The translations under genes were made by a program, and so were the position numbers. Shown piece after piece: positions 48,200 to 60,717 of a DNA stretch of 64,000 nt. Below the pieces are notes generated by a model. It was not told the origin of the DNA. It did not search any database and worked only from the letters and a program-made list of their open reading frames with translations. The stretch is from Buxus sempervirens. Taxonomy: Eukaryota; Streptophyta; Magnoliopsida; Buxales; Buxaceae. Position 1 is the stretch's first letter. The number at the start of each line of letters is the position of its first letter. The stretch lies in NCBI GenBank assembly GCA_947561395.2, contig OX387186.1, positions 45,341,220-45,405,219 of the forward strand, in the 5' to 3' direction.

Positions 48200-49290
48200 G
48201 AAAAGTTATGTATTCATATTCCCCGAAATTTCATTACGTCTAGCCTTATATACTTGTAAAGAAATGAACACATTAAATTCAAAGATGTGAACAATAATAG
48301 AAACAATATACATTTTTAGGCCAATGGCATAATACAGTTAGGATAACCGACCCATTCATAAAGCAAGGAAGGCTTGTTGCCTCATAACCCTTTTTATTGA
48401 GAATTAACATTGGGTGGCCAAAGGCCAATAAGGGAAAAAATGGAAGTATAAGAGAAACTCAGGCAAAAAAGGAACCATCAAGAAATAAAAGCATAATTGA
48501 CCCTACAGCAAAACAGGCACACAAAAGGGAATAAATACTTATATCCAAATCCACTGCTAATACTGGACCATTTTTAGCTTGGCAGAGCCATGCATGTAAC
48601 CATGCTTCAGATTTTTTTTTTTTTTTTTTAATCTTGCAAAGACCACAAAGATAAAACAGTTGATGAAAATAAGGTTGTGACTATAGCTTCACATTTGCTG
48701 ACGACTCCTTAATTCCTCATTAAAGGCAAAAGATACATTTCTGCATCATTCTCTAATTTTTGTTGCTATACCTTTAGCTGATATACCCATAGAGAATAAT
48801 GCATAAGTTTCCCAAAGATTTTGAATAACTGAAGTAATTATTTCCCTCGAACTATCAACTTAATAGACATTGGATCACCCAAATATTCATGAAAAAGGTC
48901 AAAGGAAGTGTAATTAGTTTTTTTATAGAAGAGCCATTGTTGTTGTTAACTTACATTCGACGACCACATACCTAAAAGAGAGAAAAACAATGTAGATAAA
49001 AGACTTAGGCTAGAAGAGAACCATCAATAAATAAAAGCGTAAGAGAAACAAAAAAGAAAAATTTATGAACACAATCATATGATTTTCAAATTGAACAACT
49101 TATGTTGTAAAAGATTTTTGGCATTATCTTAAGAGGTTAGTGCTGTCCTCCATGATGAACAACATATTGTTAGGTGCCAAAATAACAGTTAGTTTCAGGA
49201 TTAATGCATTGATTTCTATTATAATGAATGAGCTGAAAATCAAATTATCATGTATAAAATTTGGCCATAAATAATGGCACTGAAGGAACT
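48200..49290. repeat. Complex repeat block, copy 2
   Basis: It is the diverged counterpart of 44281-45340, with the same order of landmarks, and is not interrupted by the TIR element. No coding content was seen. 49430-49580 contains inverted GGAATGTATCCCATTC-type segments that may be another small element. Confidence 0.75.
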
Positions 49291-49901
49291 AATGAATGGT
49301 AGATCTATCTCAATTGTGTACCTACAAGCCATGTAGGTATAGAAAGGAGTCAACATTTGGTAAATTAACTTGCCAATAGTCAAGCAAAATTAGCATGTTT
49401 GGAAAGGTGGAAATCAACCCTGGGCACATCCTGTTGGGGAATGTATCCCATTCTTATGTATCACTTTCTTGGGACATAAGAATGGTATACATTCATAAGA
49501 CAGAGCACAACCTGTTGGGGAATTTATCCCATGTATATTCATAAGAATGTATCCCATTCCTATGTATCCCATTACAAAGGCCCTTATGTCTCAATTCTCC
49601 TTTCTAGAAAAACCATTCGAAAGGCTACTTTAATTCTCATAAATTCTGATTCAGTTTATACATATATGAAGTACTTTTATAGAAAGGAGTCAACCTTAAA
49701 ACTCTAAAAAAATGGAGTTTTGGGGTTATCCTGCCAAGAACTAAGAAGTCTACAAATTAAGACACCGCAATGTAAGCGATTGCATTCTGAAATCATTACC
49801 GAAAACATCAAAACTATAAAGATAGTAAAATTTTGAAAACTTGTTTCTGCCAATCAAACAATAATGTTCTCTTGAGTATCAAAATTAGTACAGGAACTAA
49901 C

Positions 49902-50013
49902 CTTTTCCCAAACATGGGCACTTTCAAGGATGGGACCCTGACGTAACAAATTCTTCTAGCATGTCCATAGTTCAAGTAGACGAACCTGTGCTGATGCCTC
50001 TTGTTTTGCTAAT
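49902..50013 (-). pseudogene. Exon-like fragment with one stop, family unknown
   Basis: It has an AG acceptor (TGTGCAG|A) and a GT donor (GAAAAG|GTTAG). One frame reads LAKQEASAQVRLLELWTC, a stop, then KNLLRQGPILESAHVWEK. The protein-like text on both sides of the stop and the splice borders suggest a decayed exon. I do not recognise the family. Confidence 0.4.
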
Positions 50014-50159
50014 CTGCACATTGAAATATAGTTATAAGTAATTACTGAAGGCCAAAATGCCAGAGAGCAGTTAAAGCAGGAATAGTTGGATAAAGCGTAT
50101 AATCAAACTAATGGCTGTAAAAAGTCCAACAACTAAGCCTCAGGATAACTTATGCTTAC

Positions 50160-50242
50160 TGAGATGATGCTCAAATTCCATTGTTTCACAATCATTGCAG
50201 ACTCAACACTGTCATCTTCAAATCTAATATAGAACCGAATGA
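50160..50242 (-). other. Exon-like fragment, family unknown
   Basis: The frame IRFYIRFEDDSVES ... MIVKQWNLSIIS lies between TTTTGCAG and GTAAGC. It is next upstream of the 49902-50013 fragment and may belong to the same lost gene, though the phases do not match exactly. Confidence 0.35.
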
Positions 50243-51552
50243 CTGCAAAATATTCAACACACATTTGCTGTCATATATTGTTTCCCTTGATACTTGAATG
50301 AACTCGGTTACTCTAGGCATGGAAGGTACCTGGCCAAAATATATATATGTATATGGGTGAAGAGGGTCAGCCTTGGTGCAACAGTAAGGTTGCTCCATTG
50401 CAGTGGCTGGAGCCTTGTGCACTGGGCTTGGCCCCTTATATATATATGGGCGAACTCAATTCACAGATGCTCACCATAATAAAAATTAAAAGTAACAGTT
50501 CAAGGATCATAATATTGTTGACCTGGTTACATTTTGAAAAACTGAGAACACATGAGCTCACCATTTAAACAATTACTTCCAACTCATACATTTCTAAAAG
50601 AAACATGAACATAATCGGAAAAAACATGTATCAAAACGACCAAACAGATATACTTGTTTTCTATTATTAAGTCTTAATAAAATATTAAGATTTTATTGAA
50701 CATAATAGATTCAAGTTGAGCCTTCTCACAGGACTCCCATGGTATTAGTATGTCTGTAGGGCATACTAATACTAAGCATATAAAAATGTACCCTAAATGA
50801 AGATAATACAGTTATTCTGTATTAATGTTTGAATTGGCTACTTCATTTCTCTCAACTATACAATCAAGTTTTTTTTTACAATGAACAATTTCATGCTGGT
50901 CATTTTAATAAAAAGGTTTCATCACTTCAACCAAAAAAAAAACTAAACCTTCATAAAACATAGTACATCAATAAATCTATGAAAAGCTGTTTATATGCTT
51001 AATAAATATTAAAATATACTTAATAATTCCAATTTTAATACTAAAGCACTCAAATCACCACCAAAAGATCAATATCTGTTCGGTATGATGATACGGAACA
51101 ATGCACGTAGCATATAAATATCAAAAAATCTTTGAAAATTACACGTAGCATATAAACATCAATAAATCTATGAAAATTACAGTATTTTTTCTCTTTCAAT
51201 GTCATTTTAATAAAAAGGTTTCATCACTTCCAGTTGCAATATTTTTTTTTTTATGTGAAAAATTTTTACTTCTCTATTTTGAAGGTTCAAAATTTTTAAA
51301 AAATAATTTAAAGGTTCAAAATTTTAAAAAAATAATAATTTTAATTAAAGATCAATATCTGTTCTCCGCGAATTCAAAATTTCTTTCAATTTAAATAATT
51401 TTCACCTTTAAATTATTGAAAAAATAATTTTAAATAAAGATCAAATGTAAAATAACAATAAATAAAAAAATTAAAGAGATACACAAACCATAAACAATGT
51501 GGTAATGCTCATGATGTTGATGATAATGGCAAAAAGAATCAATTATTAACAC

Positions 51553-51623
51553 ATTCAGAATGGATGTGTGAACAGTAAACTTGATGGCATCAGCTGCAGC
51601 ACGTGACCGTAGATAAGACATCC
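51553..51623 (-). pseudogene. Ribonucleotide reductase large-subunit exon fragment
   Basis: After AAAACAG the minus strand reads GMSYLRSRAAADAIKFTV. This corresponds to the strongly conserved C-terminal GMYYLRTRAAADAIKFTVDT segment of the eukaryotic class I large subunit (RNR1), which makes deoxyribonucleotides. Only about 24 codons are present and no neighbouring RNR1 exon was found. It is an isolated fragment, probably copied here with other gene pieces. Confidence 0.75.
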
Positions 51624-52017
51624 CTGTTTTCAGACCCTAGTGTATCCAGAAATATTATTTCATTGGGAATTAAACATATAAACCCCACCCAAAAAACGGT
51701 ATTTAAGAGAGGAAAGGCCACTCAAAAATCTATGCCCAGAAACAGAGAAAGTTGGCTACTATTTTATTGATCAATCAGAAGTATAATGGGCCGTTTCTTC
51801 TTGAGCATTAATGCCTCAAATCAATAAAACAGTTAGATAATCTACACTTCCTCCAAGATGAAATTGTGATTTAGAAATCAATACCTTGGACCAAGCATGG
51901 AAGTGCATGCATGTGCAGGCGCAACAGTCAGCCATACAGTTTTTTAGAGCACATTAATAGAAAAAAATATATAGTAATTATAGGTACATGCCAAAAGAAA
52001 AGGAAATATTAAGGATT

Positions 52018-52174
52018 ACTGCATCTCTTTCTCATGAGCTATGATAGGATGTTGTGGTGAGTTTAATTCCAAGTCCCAAATCATCAATTGGTGACCATCC
52101 CCATTTGGCACAAGTAAATTTTCATGTTTCTAATGCCATGGTACATCATAAACCAAAACCACTTTGTTGTGAAC
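52018..52174 (-). pseudogene. WD40 fragment of an MSI/RBBP4-type histone-binding protein
   Basis: The frame reads VVLVYDVPWH, a stop, KHENLLVPNGDG, HQLMIWDLELNSPQHPIIAHEKE. It follows the MSI family pattern (VVEDV-WH-KHE-LFGS-GDD-QLMIWDLR ... H-VVAHEKE) of chromatin-assembly and Polycomb WD40 proteins. One internal stop, several damaged residues and the lack of other blades mark it as a fragment. Confidence 0.65.
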
Positions 52175-52179
52175 CTATA

Positions 52180-53790
52180 ACCATGTATAATATAAAAAAA
52201 TCTACAAATAGGGCATTCATAAATTAAAAAATCCAAATTCAAAGATTAATTACCAAATCATATCACATGCATGCTTGATCTATGACCGTAGGTGGGATCT
52301 GCAGCTGATCTTCACCCCATACAAGCAATTTTAGTACATAATCCAAAGAACCTCCACAAGTAGCTGAATAAAGGCAATTGAATTAGTATATCTATAGTAG
52401 TCCAATTGCAAAATAAAAAAATAATAATTTGCACAAAAAACCAAAAAAAAAAAAGGAAAAGAAAATACAGAGATAGTAGAAGAAGGAGATTCAAACCCTA
52501 AAGAAAAATTTGCTTGCTCAAAATTTCCACAGTTGCCAACTTTATGCCAACTTTGTACCCTCGAATTAGTGCAAATCCAACTTATTCAACTGTGGCCTAA
52601 ACAAGCCTTAACTCAACCAATGTCCCTACCATCCACAGCAGGGCCTAGCCATGGCAAGCCTTTATAGTTTCCACATAGAGCTGCCCGTGTGCTAGGAACA
52701 TTTGGTACTTGCACAAAACCTGAATATTCCATTAATTATGTTTGAAATATAATACGGCAATCTCCTTTTCTATGATATATATTCCATTAGAACATAAGTT
52801 TGAAAGAGGATTTTGACCTTGTAATGGAGAGGAGACTAATGCTTTACTAATGTAGCTTACATCTTTTGCATGTATGATTATCATTCTCCTTGGACTGCAT
52901 TTATAATTCGGTAACTGTCTTTCATATACGCATATACACAGATGTACATACACACACCAACAAATGCATGTATGTATGTATGTGCATCTATGTATAAGAA
53001 TACAAAAAAAAAAATCAAAGGTACATGAATATATAAGAAAGTTAAATCAATATAAAGTTTCAAAGTTAAGGCATTGCAAGAGGAATGAAAAACTTGTGCA
53101 GATCTCTGTTCCAGTCACTCTTATCCTTTTTGATGGATTTCTAATATATATCAGTTATATAATATCTAGAAAAGCTACTACCATAATCCTTTTTTTTTTT
53201 TTTTTGCCACTTGTGTACATATTAGTCAAAAATTCCCATCGCCTATGCTCTGCTTAGATGACTTGAATTGACGGGTACTATTTTGTAGCAAAAGCATACA
53301 AAAGCAAGTAATAAATAAATAACTATGTTTCTTGAGCTTCAACCCATGTTGGGCAGAAGCGACTGTAAGCAGGAAAATCAATGAAAAACTATCTTTGAAG
53401 TATCAAAATTCACTTCTCAATATCAATTAAGAACAGTTTCTAAAGTCCCCAATGTATTTCACCATCTAAGCTAACTCAATCTTCAGTAGATATGCAAAGA
53501 AATGATAAACAAGCCTATTCCATAATGGAAAGCAAATTAAGAATATCCCCAAAATAAGAAAAGACAGCATAAAAATTAAACAAAACAAAAATCAGAAAGC
53601 AGCCATATATAATTCTCACATATGCTCATCATGTGTTAATCGAATACAAAATCCATATAAACACAAAATTACAGCAAAACACATGCACCCCCATCAACAT
53701 TGGCAGGTATTTGAGAAATAGATCACCATCAATTCATACAATGGAAGATATCAAAGAATCAATTTAACCAATAAAACGTAGATAAGGCAC
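52180..53790. other. AT-rich, intron-like or intergenic
   Basis: No gene was recognised. Short microsatellite-like CATGTATGTATGTATGTGC lies near 52965, with poly-A/T tracts at 52435 and 53190. Confidence 0.4.
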
Positions 53791-53795
53791 TCAAC

Positions 53796-55238
53796 CTGAG
53801 TTTTCCTCAAGTCAGATTCAAGGTCTACCTCATAATCCACATGCTTCAAAGGCTGTCTCTGCACTGGAGGACCTTTTGCTGCATATAAATTAGTGAAATT
53901 AATACTTTAGACAAAATTTTAACCTCCACAGTTAAAACTTTACATTTGGCTTAAAAAGAAAACCCAAAATAAACGAAGAATAGAAAAAACAAAGAACATG
54001 GACGGTCATGGAGTTACATTTGGATTTGAAGCGGCTATCCTCCTAAATCACAATGAAGAAATGACGACCAGCAAGTAGTGGGAAAGAGAGAAAAAGAAAA
54101 AAAGATCTGATCTAAACATTCAAAATTAGTAGAAAATCACTCTCGTCAATCATAGATTTCTATAATCAAACTTGTTCCTCCCGCTCACAGACTCGTTCTA
54201 AATACTCTCCTCAACTGAATTTCCTTCGGAAAGTACTGTCAACTCCAAACCACCTATTTTATATACATGACAATGCAATGGTTTTCCATCTCTTCATACA
54301 CAAGAACCATAATACAATCTTGAACTCACATCACCAGGTTGAGACATCTCTTTGAAAACCTGATCGAGTCGACTTTCAACTCGAACAAGTAAAAGGATTG
54401 GTGATCACCACTCAGAAAACTATGAGATATAAAACACCAGCATTTCTTCAACAATATATACTGTAAGAGAAAAGGGATAAGAAAAATCAAATACTCTCTT
54501 CAATGGAGAATTGAAAATCAAATAAAGCGAAGCTCAAAAATTAATAGATCTTTCTCATATGATCAAAATCAACTTAAGCAAATCCATATCGGGAGATAAA
54601 ACTGACATGTCTCTTCAGTCTAATCCCTATGCTTGTTCAGAGAGAGACAAAACACATTTCAATCAATAAAGGTAATGATGTTGAAGTACCAAACTTTTGT
54701 TAGCCAGAAGCTGTTAAAAAACTGCCAATGGAGCTACTTCAAATTCATCCAAATTCTCCCATAAAATGTACTAACTTAATTTGTTACTTGTCAAAACAAT
54801 CAAATTTTATATTCTTTTCTATTCCCAAATTTTTAATTTTATTTTTTAAATAAAAAGATCGGGTGAGTAATTTCAACGCCTTCCATATAATTGAACCATT
54901 TAGTCATTATTTACCAACAAAGCAAACAAATAATGAAAATTTGGGCTTCAATTCTAGCAGGTGTATTAGCATGTGTTCCACACTGTTAGGTGCAGAATAC
55001 AATCAGGCATCAAACTTAGTGTACCTGCACCATTGATGATGCTAAATGCTTCACAATGTTTCACGTATGGTTCCCAATGTGTATATAAACATATAAATAA
55101 ATTCCAAATCATAAAGAGACAGACCTTGTTATTGGAGTGATTCTTGGAGCAATAATTGATTGAGGTGCTTGAACTTTCAGATGGGAAAATTCTATTGCCA
55201 CGAAGTATGGACTTAGCGCAGCTGATTGAAGAAGCCAT
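53796..55238 (-). CDS. Possible small organelle-targeted protein, two candidate exons
   Basis: Candidate exon 1 (55238-55125) encodes 38 residues, MASSISCAKSILRG onward. It is rich in S, N and basic residues with no acidic run, like a transit peptide, and ends AACAAG|GTCTG. Candidate exon 2 (53878-53796) reads KGPPVQRQPLKHVDYEVDLE plus SDLRKTQ, between GCAG and CTCAG|GTTGA. The phases do not fit directly (0 versus one extra base), so a further exon between them, or different borders, is needed. No terminal exon with a stop was found. The family is not recognised. The second exon is clearly protein-like. Confidence 0.45.
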
Positions 55239-55916
55239 GAATTATTTTGACGAGTGTGTGTCAATATCTACATTTGATCATTCGGATTTCTCATCACTGG
55301 AGGATCCACTACAGAATTTATCAAAGATGAGATAGAGAGAGAGAAAGAGAGGCGCGTACCTTATGATGGATCAGTATTGACCTGAGAAGTAGGGCTACCA
55401 GCTGTAGAACTTGGGGAAGAAGAGACTTTTCCTAGAGGAAGGGCAAAGAAAAAGACACCCCTGCAAACCCTGTGAATATATGGGGAAAGGAAGGGCTAAC
55501 CGGTCGGTTCGAAGAGTCGGACGAAAACGGGGAAAGTGTTCCTTTTAAGTACAGGTTTGTAAAAAGGCTAAAAAGTGACCCTTCTTCATAATTTTCCTTG
55601 TCATGGAAATTGTAAAAAAATGTAATCCTTGTAGATGGAAATTGTAAAAAAAATTGATAATTTTTTGTAGTTGAGTTATAATTTGACTTACCGTTTGCTT
55701 CTACTGACCTAATTTTCTCTGGCTCAACCCTAGTTCGGCAAATATTTCGAAATTTTCATTTCATTTCCCTTCATAACCAAATCAAACAAAAAATCAAGAA
55801 TCAAATGACAAGATTTTGTCAATGTAAAGAGTATTAAATTACCCATTACCACAAATGTTACAAAGCCCTCAAATAAATTCAAGTAACAGCTCAAGCAACA
55901 CCAATCCCAGTTCAGC

Positions 55917-57101
55917 TTAACCACTCCTAGTCTCTGCTTTCAAATTCTCAATTACAGTTGCCACTGATAAAGACAACCTTGCTGCTGAAGCTAAAGACTT
56001 CACCACCGTCTCCAATGATCTCAGTTCTTCATGGAACTCAGGGTGTAAGACCAATGACGAGAACTGCTCATCAAGAACCAATCCAAGACACCTGACAACA
56101 GATTCAAGGGAAGGGACCCATTCACAGGCTTTCAATCCCAAAACTGATGCCCCTTTAGAACATGGAACTGCTTGAGGAAACCTCTCATACTTCCTCAACC
56201 ACTTTCCCAAATACCCAATCAAACTCAACATCTCCGAACCAGTTAATCGCCTGATTGAAGTCGAAAACGCTAGATCATCCAGGTTTGGAGAAGCAAACAG
56301 ATAATGCAGACAGAGTTCCGGCGACGAGAACCCATCATGAGCAACCATGAGCAGAACTGAAGCTTGCTTTGCCAACTGGGATTTCTTCTCTGGGAGGCTT
56401 TTAGAGGTGGCCTTCTCTATAGCTAAGAGTGCTTGACTTTCCCATTCCTTCCTCACATTCATCATAGTCGTGTATGAATCTTGAGAAGGGGAAAGGAAGT
56501 ACTTCAGGATGCAGAGAAGGTCCGATTGCCGAATATCAGAAACGTGTTTGATACAAAGACAAAGCAAATCCGATCTATTCTTCTCGATCAGACGATTCAC
56601 CAAGCTCGAAGACGAATGGGGAACAAGTCCCTGGATTATCATGGCTTCCAACAGCTCCCAAAGCTTCAGAACCACACAAGCCTCCAGAATCAAAACTGCA
56701 ACATCACGAGCAATCAAAAACCCCACCTTTTCAATCAATACACGGGTGTAATCAGAATCAGTATGATCGACCCCAACTGAAATTCCAATCTTTTGCTGGT
56801 TTTTTTCTAGGAACGAATTCAGAAGACCTAGAAATTCCTCCCGGTTGAATGATTTAGGGTTCTTGAGCTTCCGTTTCAATTTTTTAGTGATGCGAGTTCC
56901 CAAATCGATGATTTCCAGATCAGTTTCCGAAATCCTCCATCCTCCGAAACGCTTGATCTGAGCGGCGTCATTCGCAGCTTCGTTCTCGGGCTTCAAATCG
57001 CGCAAAACCTCATCGGCATTCAGAATAATGGGATATTTCGATTGGGAAGCGAAGGCCTGGGAATCGACCGCAGCTTTGGTAATGGTTTCTAGCAACGACA
57101 T
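55917..57101 (-). CDS. Conserved plant protein of unknown function, single exon, 394 aa
   Basis: I take the ATG at 57101 (MSLLETITKAAVDSQAFASQ). The frame is open 63 codons further upstream, but that part is phenylalanine/leucine-rich and looks like leader sequence. The protein is almost wholly helical. A basic stretch lies at about residues 70-85 (TRITKKLKRKLKNPKSFNRE). Leucine-rich helices follow (LILEACVVLKLWELLEAMI, RSDLLCLCIKHVSDI, SDLLCILKYFLSPSQ). There is a hydrophobic-charged C-terminal half and no signal peptide or membrane span. The arrangement reminds me of helical C-terminal regions of ribosome-biogenesis factors such as Utp8/NOL11, but that is a guess. The frame is clean over 1.2 kb, in contrast to the neighbouring debris, which supports a real gene. 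Confidence 0.8.
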   Translation of the reverse strand: MSLLETITKAAVDSQAFASQSKYPIILNADEVLRDLKPENEAANDAAQIKRFGGWRISETDLEIIDLGTRITKKLKRKLKNPKSFNREEFLGLLNSFLEKNQQKIGISVGVDHTDSDYTRVLIEKVGFLIARDVAVLILEACVVLKLWELLEAMIIQGLVPHSSSSLVNRLIEKNRSDLLCLCIKHVSDIRQSDLLCILKYFLSPSQDSYTTMMNVRKEWESQALLAIEKATSKSLPEKKSQLAKQASVLLMVAHDGFSSPELCLHYLFASPNLDDLAFSTSIRRLTGSEMLSLIGYLGKWLRKYERFPQAVPCSKGASVLGLKACEWVPSLESVVRCLGLVLDEQFSSLVLHPEFHEELRSLETVVKSLASAARLSLSVATVIENLKAETRSG

Positions 57102-57640
57102 GAGAACCCCTCTGAATCTAACTCGAAATTGTTCGGAGAATAAAAGTAAATTCGAATCGGACAGTGAAAACAAAAAGGCGCGTTTAGGGTTTTGAAGAGT
57201 TTCAAATCGATTCGCGTACTTAAAGGACCTTAGAGTTGTAAGCAAGGTCGGGTGGGCGAAATGTAAAAAATCTAAACAACCAGAAAACAATCAGAGGGTT
57301 CAGATGGGATTTCACTTCTTCTCTCTAATCTCGGTTTTCTCTCTTCTCAGAAAAAGAGATGAAAGCAAGCAAAAGAGGGTTTCACGAATTCAAAAGAGGG
57401 AGAAGAGAGCTGCTGAGATTTCAAAGAAAGGGTTTTCAGATCTCATATATTAGACCTGTTCCCAATGAAAAGAAGAAGATAATAGAATGAGAGATCAAAA
57501 TGAAGAGAAGCTGTTTTCGCAGAGAGCAAAACTAGGGTTCGTCCCTTTCTCTTCTCACGTTTTTTCAGATTTTCTAAAAACTGATTCTCAATAAAGCAAT
57601 AACCCAATTAAATAGTTGAACCGGGCGAACCAGATGGCTG
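57102..57640 (-). promoter_or_regulatory. Leader and promoter region of the 394-residue gene
   Basis: This is purine/pyrimidine-biased sequence with repeated TTCTCTCTTCTC-type and AGAAGAGAG patches, typical of plant 5' regions. No clear TATA box was located. Confidence 0.4.
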
Positions 57641-57741
57641 GTTTGTCGGTTCAGTTACAACCAAATCAGAAGTTAAATAACGTTTTATGAACTCGGGCTG
57701 GTTTGGCCCAAATTAAATTCAACAAATTTTAATTAAAAACA

Positions 57742-58258
57742 GGACCTTTTGCATCAATATCCTTAAATCATAATATATTTGCAAATTTGTACCCTCTTGT
57801 TTTAGTATTTGTATTTATATCTCTTCATTCAGCATAAATGTTACGGTCATATCCCTAACATTAAATTCCATTAATTTTTATTGTTTATGTTTATTAAATG
57901 ACTAATTAACTTGTAAAATAAAAAATTTGTCGCATTTATCTTCCTACATTATCTTATATTTTCATTTACATTATTATATTTATTTCATTTATATCTTAAG
58001 TTATTTAATTTACTCAATTAATAATTATTCATTGAAACTTAGCATGGTCATATAATCATTTGACTATGTAATAATTTTTATCTTATAAAAAGTTACTTTG
58101 GTCATTAATAAAAAAAACCACAAAAGTTCATTGAATTTAAAATAAGGGGTACAGCTATAATAATTATGCAAAATAGAAAGATATAAACATAAATACTAAA
58201 AACAAGAGGATATATATGCAAATATATTATAATATAGGGGTATGGATGCAAAAGGCCC
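57742..58258. mobile_element. Foldback MITE, uninterrupted relative of the 22.6/40.1 kb element
   Basis: The left end GGACCTTTTGCATC and right end GATGCAAAAGGCCC are inverted, with about 190 bp arms (CCTCTTGTTTTTARTATTTR and so on) around an AT-rich centre. In reverse orientation it aligns with the joined arms 22638-22906 and 39810-40059. A target duplication was not evident. Confidence 0.8.
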
Positions 58259-60710
58259 AAAAAAATCTACGTAATGTAAGGTTTAATAATTATTTCTTCA
58301 AAGTTATATTGAAAATATGTAGCTTCATGGTTGAATATTGTTTTCACATTGTAAAGCAAAGTGAGATTGTTATGACTAGTTTTCACACATTTTATATTTT
58401 GAATGATCTTAACAAATTATGTATGTGAATGAAACTTATAAATATATTACTTAAGATAATTGCTACTTCCACAACATTCACCACCACTATTCCATAGATA
58501 TCAATTTATATTCCTCTCTAATATGCATTTAATTAATGACACAGGTAAATCTATTATCATCAATAAGTAAATAAAATTTTTTAAGAGTTATATTTACTCT
58601 ATCTCAATCTAATTCTTATTAATTTTGCTTTCCCTTAATGAATTAGTCTAACTTATTTAATTTTGTTTGATTCTTGTTTGCCTTTTACACATAACTTGGC
58701 TGAGATATTGGAGCAAACTGAATGTTCAATAATTGTAAGGTAAATAATTTATTTTATTATTTTTTATTTATAGGGTAATAGAGAAATTAGCGATAATATT
58801 AATACTAATCATCTTAACTCATGGTTATTTTTATATTCAATAGATTAATACCTATCAAATGTACCATACACATTTGTTTTAACAATCAATATGCATATAT
58901 CTTGTACATAGTATTTGTTAAAAAATAAAATGTCGATAGTATATTCATCTTTTAATCTCATAATTTATTATGTAAATTGATAATAAATTGCTCTCAAGTT
59001 GTCATACCATGGTAATAATCACTAATAATAATAATCAAATATTGGGAATTAAATTGAAATTCTACTCTATTGGAACACGTGTTCACACGAACACACATCT
59101 GCACATTTGCACACACACACACATATACATATATATGTGTGTGCAAGCAAGTACACACACATATGTTTGTATTAATTTATCAATCCATTTATTGTGTATG
59201 AATACTTAAAATATTTTAATTCATTTTAATTAATATATTTAAATTATATTTTATTGTTTTTATAATTTATTTCTTCTAACTTATTTTTCAAATTTAGCAT
59301 TATGTAAGGAATACTAAAATAAATCTTTTTAGTAGACTTATAGTTCTTATGTTGGAGATATATATGTTAACTAATATGTCAAAATCATTATACTCAATTA
59401 CTTCCTGAGATTTATTTTTATCATCTTAAAAGAATTTATATTATGAGAGGATTTTAAATTGGAAATTATTTTGTAAAAGAATTATGGAGTTTAATATGTT
59501 TTTCGGTTATTTTTTTAGAAAATATTAAGAGCGTTTCTTATTACCAAAACAAAACAAAAAAGTTTGTTTCTTACTACTTTTCGATCCCTTTTTTTCCTGG
59601 ATAACTATTAGTTAAGGCCCATTTTAATTGCTTAGGATTTGGAATAAACATATGATTATGCTGTAGTATGTTGTAATAAATAAAAATTTTGATAAATATT
59701 ATAAATTTTTTAGAAAATAAAAAAGTTGTTTTATCACAATAATACTTTTTTTTCCCTTTCTTTAAGCTTTGCTTAAGTTGAAACTCTAAATATGATAAGG
59801 ATGTTGGAAATTAGAATCTTTAAAATGTACATTTTGGACTCGTGAAAATTTGTGAAAATAAAAACGCTTAAAATAATTCATGCTATAGATATATTATTAT
59901 AATTAAAATAATAATAAAATAATTTTACTAATATAGTATTATAATGTATTAATGTAACATAATTAATATATAATATTAGTATATCAATTATTTTGTTAAT
60001 AATTGTCAAAATACTTATTTATTAAATAAATATATTAATTATTAACTTAACATGAGACTTAAAGCCATAAAATAGATCTGTATGAAAGATGTAGCTTTGA
60101 TATATTAGTTAAACAATGAAATTGTTATTGTAAATAGCTGAATATTGCTTTCCCATTTTAGAAAATGGTGAGAATCGTGATATTAATTGTTAGGAATAGT
60201 ATTTTACACATTTTATATTTTGAATGATCCTGATAAGTTATATAAATGATTCAGACTATGAATATATTACTCAAGATAATTGCTACTCCTACAATATTCA
60301 TCAAGATAGCTTCATCGTCAGTATCCCAAAAACTCAAATTCAATTTCTGAATCTTGAAAACTCAAATCTCATTATTTCCCATATGTGCCAAGGTTTCAGA
60401 CAGAAAGGAAATAGTATATTTATTTGAATACCATCTATTAACCAGTTTTTCGGAATTTCTGTTTCTGATAATCGAACACCATTATAGGTGCATTTAACAT
60501 GTATTTTTCTACTCCAATTCTTTAAATCTTTGGACCACTCGGGCAATTGAAATAATAATATACGGCTGATATTTTTAGCAATACAATATATTTTCTAAGA
60601 ATCGATTGGATTACTAACATGGAACCCCTTATTACTTGAGCACAAAGAATGCTATACCAGGTTTCTGCAGAAAAAGGTTTGACAGTTTGCTGTCTTGATG
60701 CTAAACTCAA
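58259..60710. other. AT-rich intergenic with one diverged direct repeat
   Basis: 58310-58490 and 60120-60310 share ACATTTTATATTTTGAATGATC, ATATATTACTYAAGATAATTGC and flanks, as a diverged direct duplication about 1.8 kb apart. A CACACA/ATATAT/GTGTGT microsatellite lies at 59095-59160. No gene was recognised. Confidence 0.6.
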
Positions 60711-60717
60711 ATTCTTA

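Noticed and set aside
49430-49580. Inverted GTATCCCATTC segments as a complete MITE
   Set aside because: Inverted and direct copies are mixed and no target duplication or clear ends were found.
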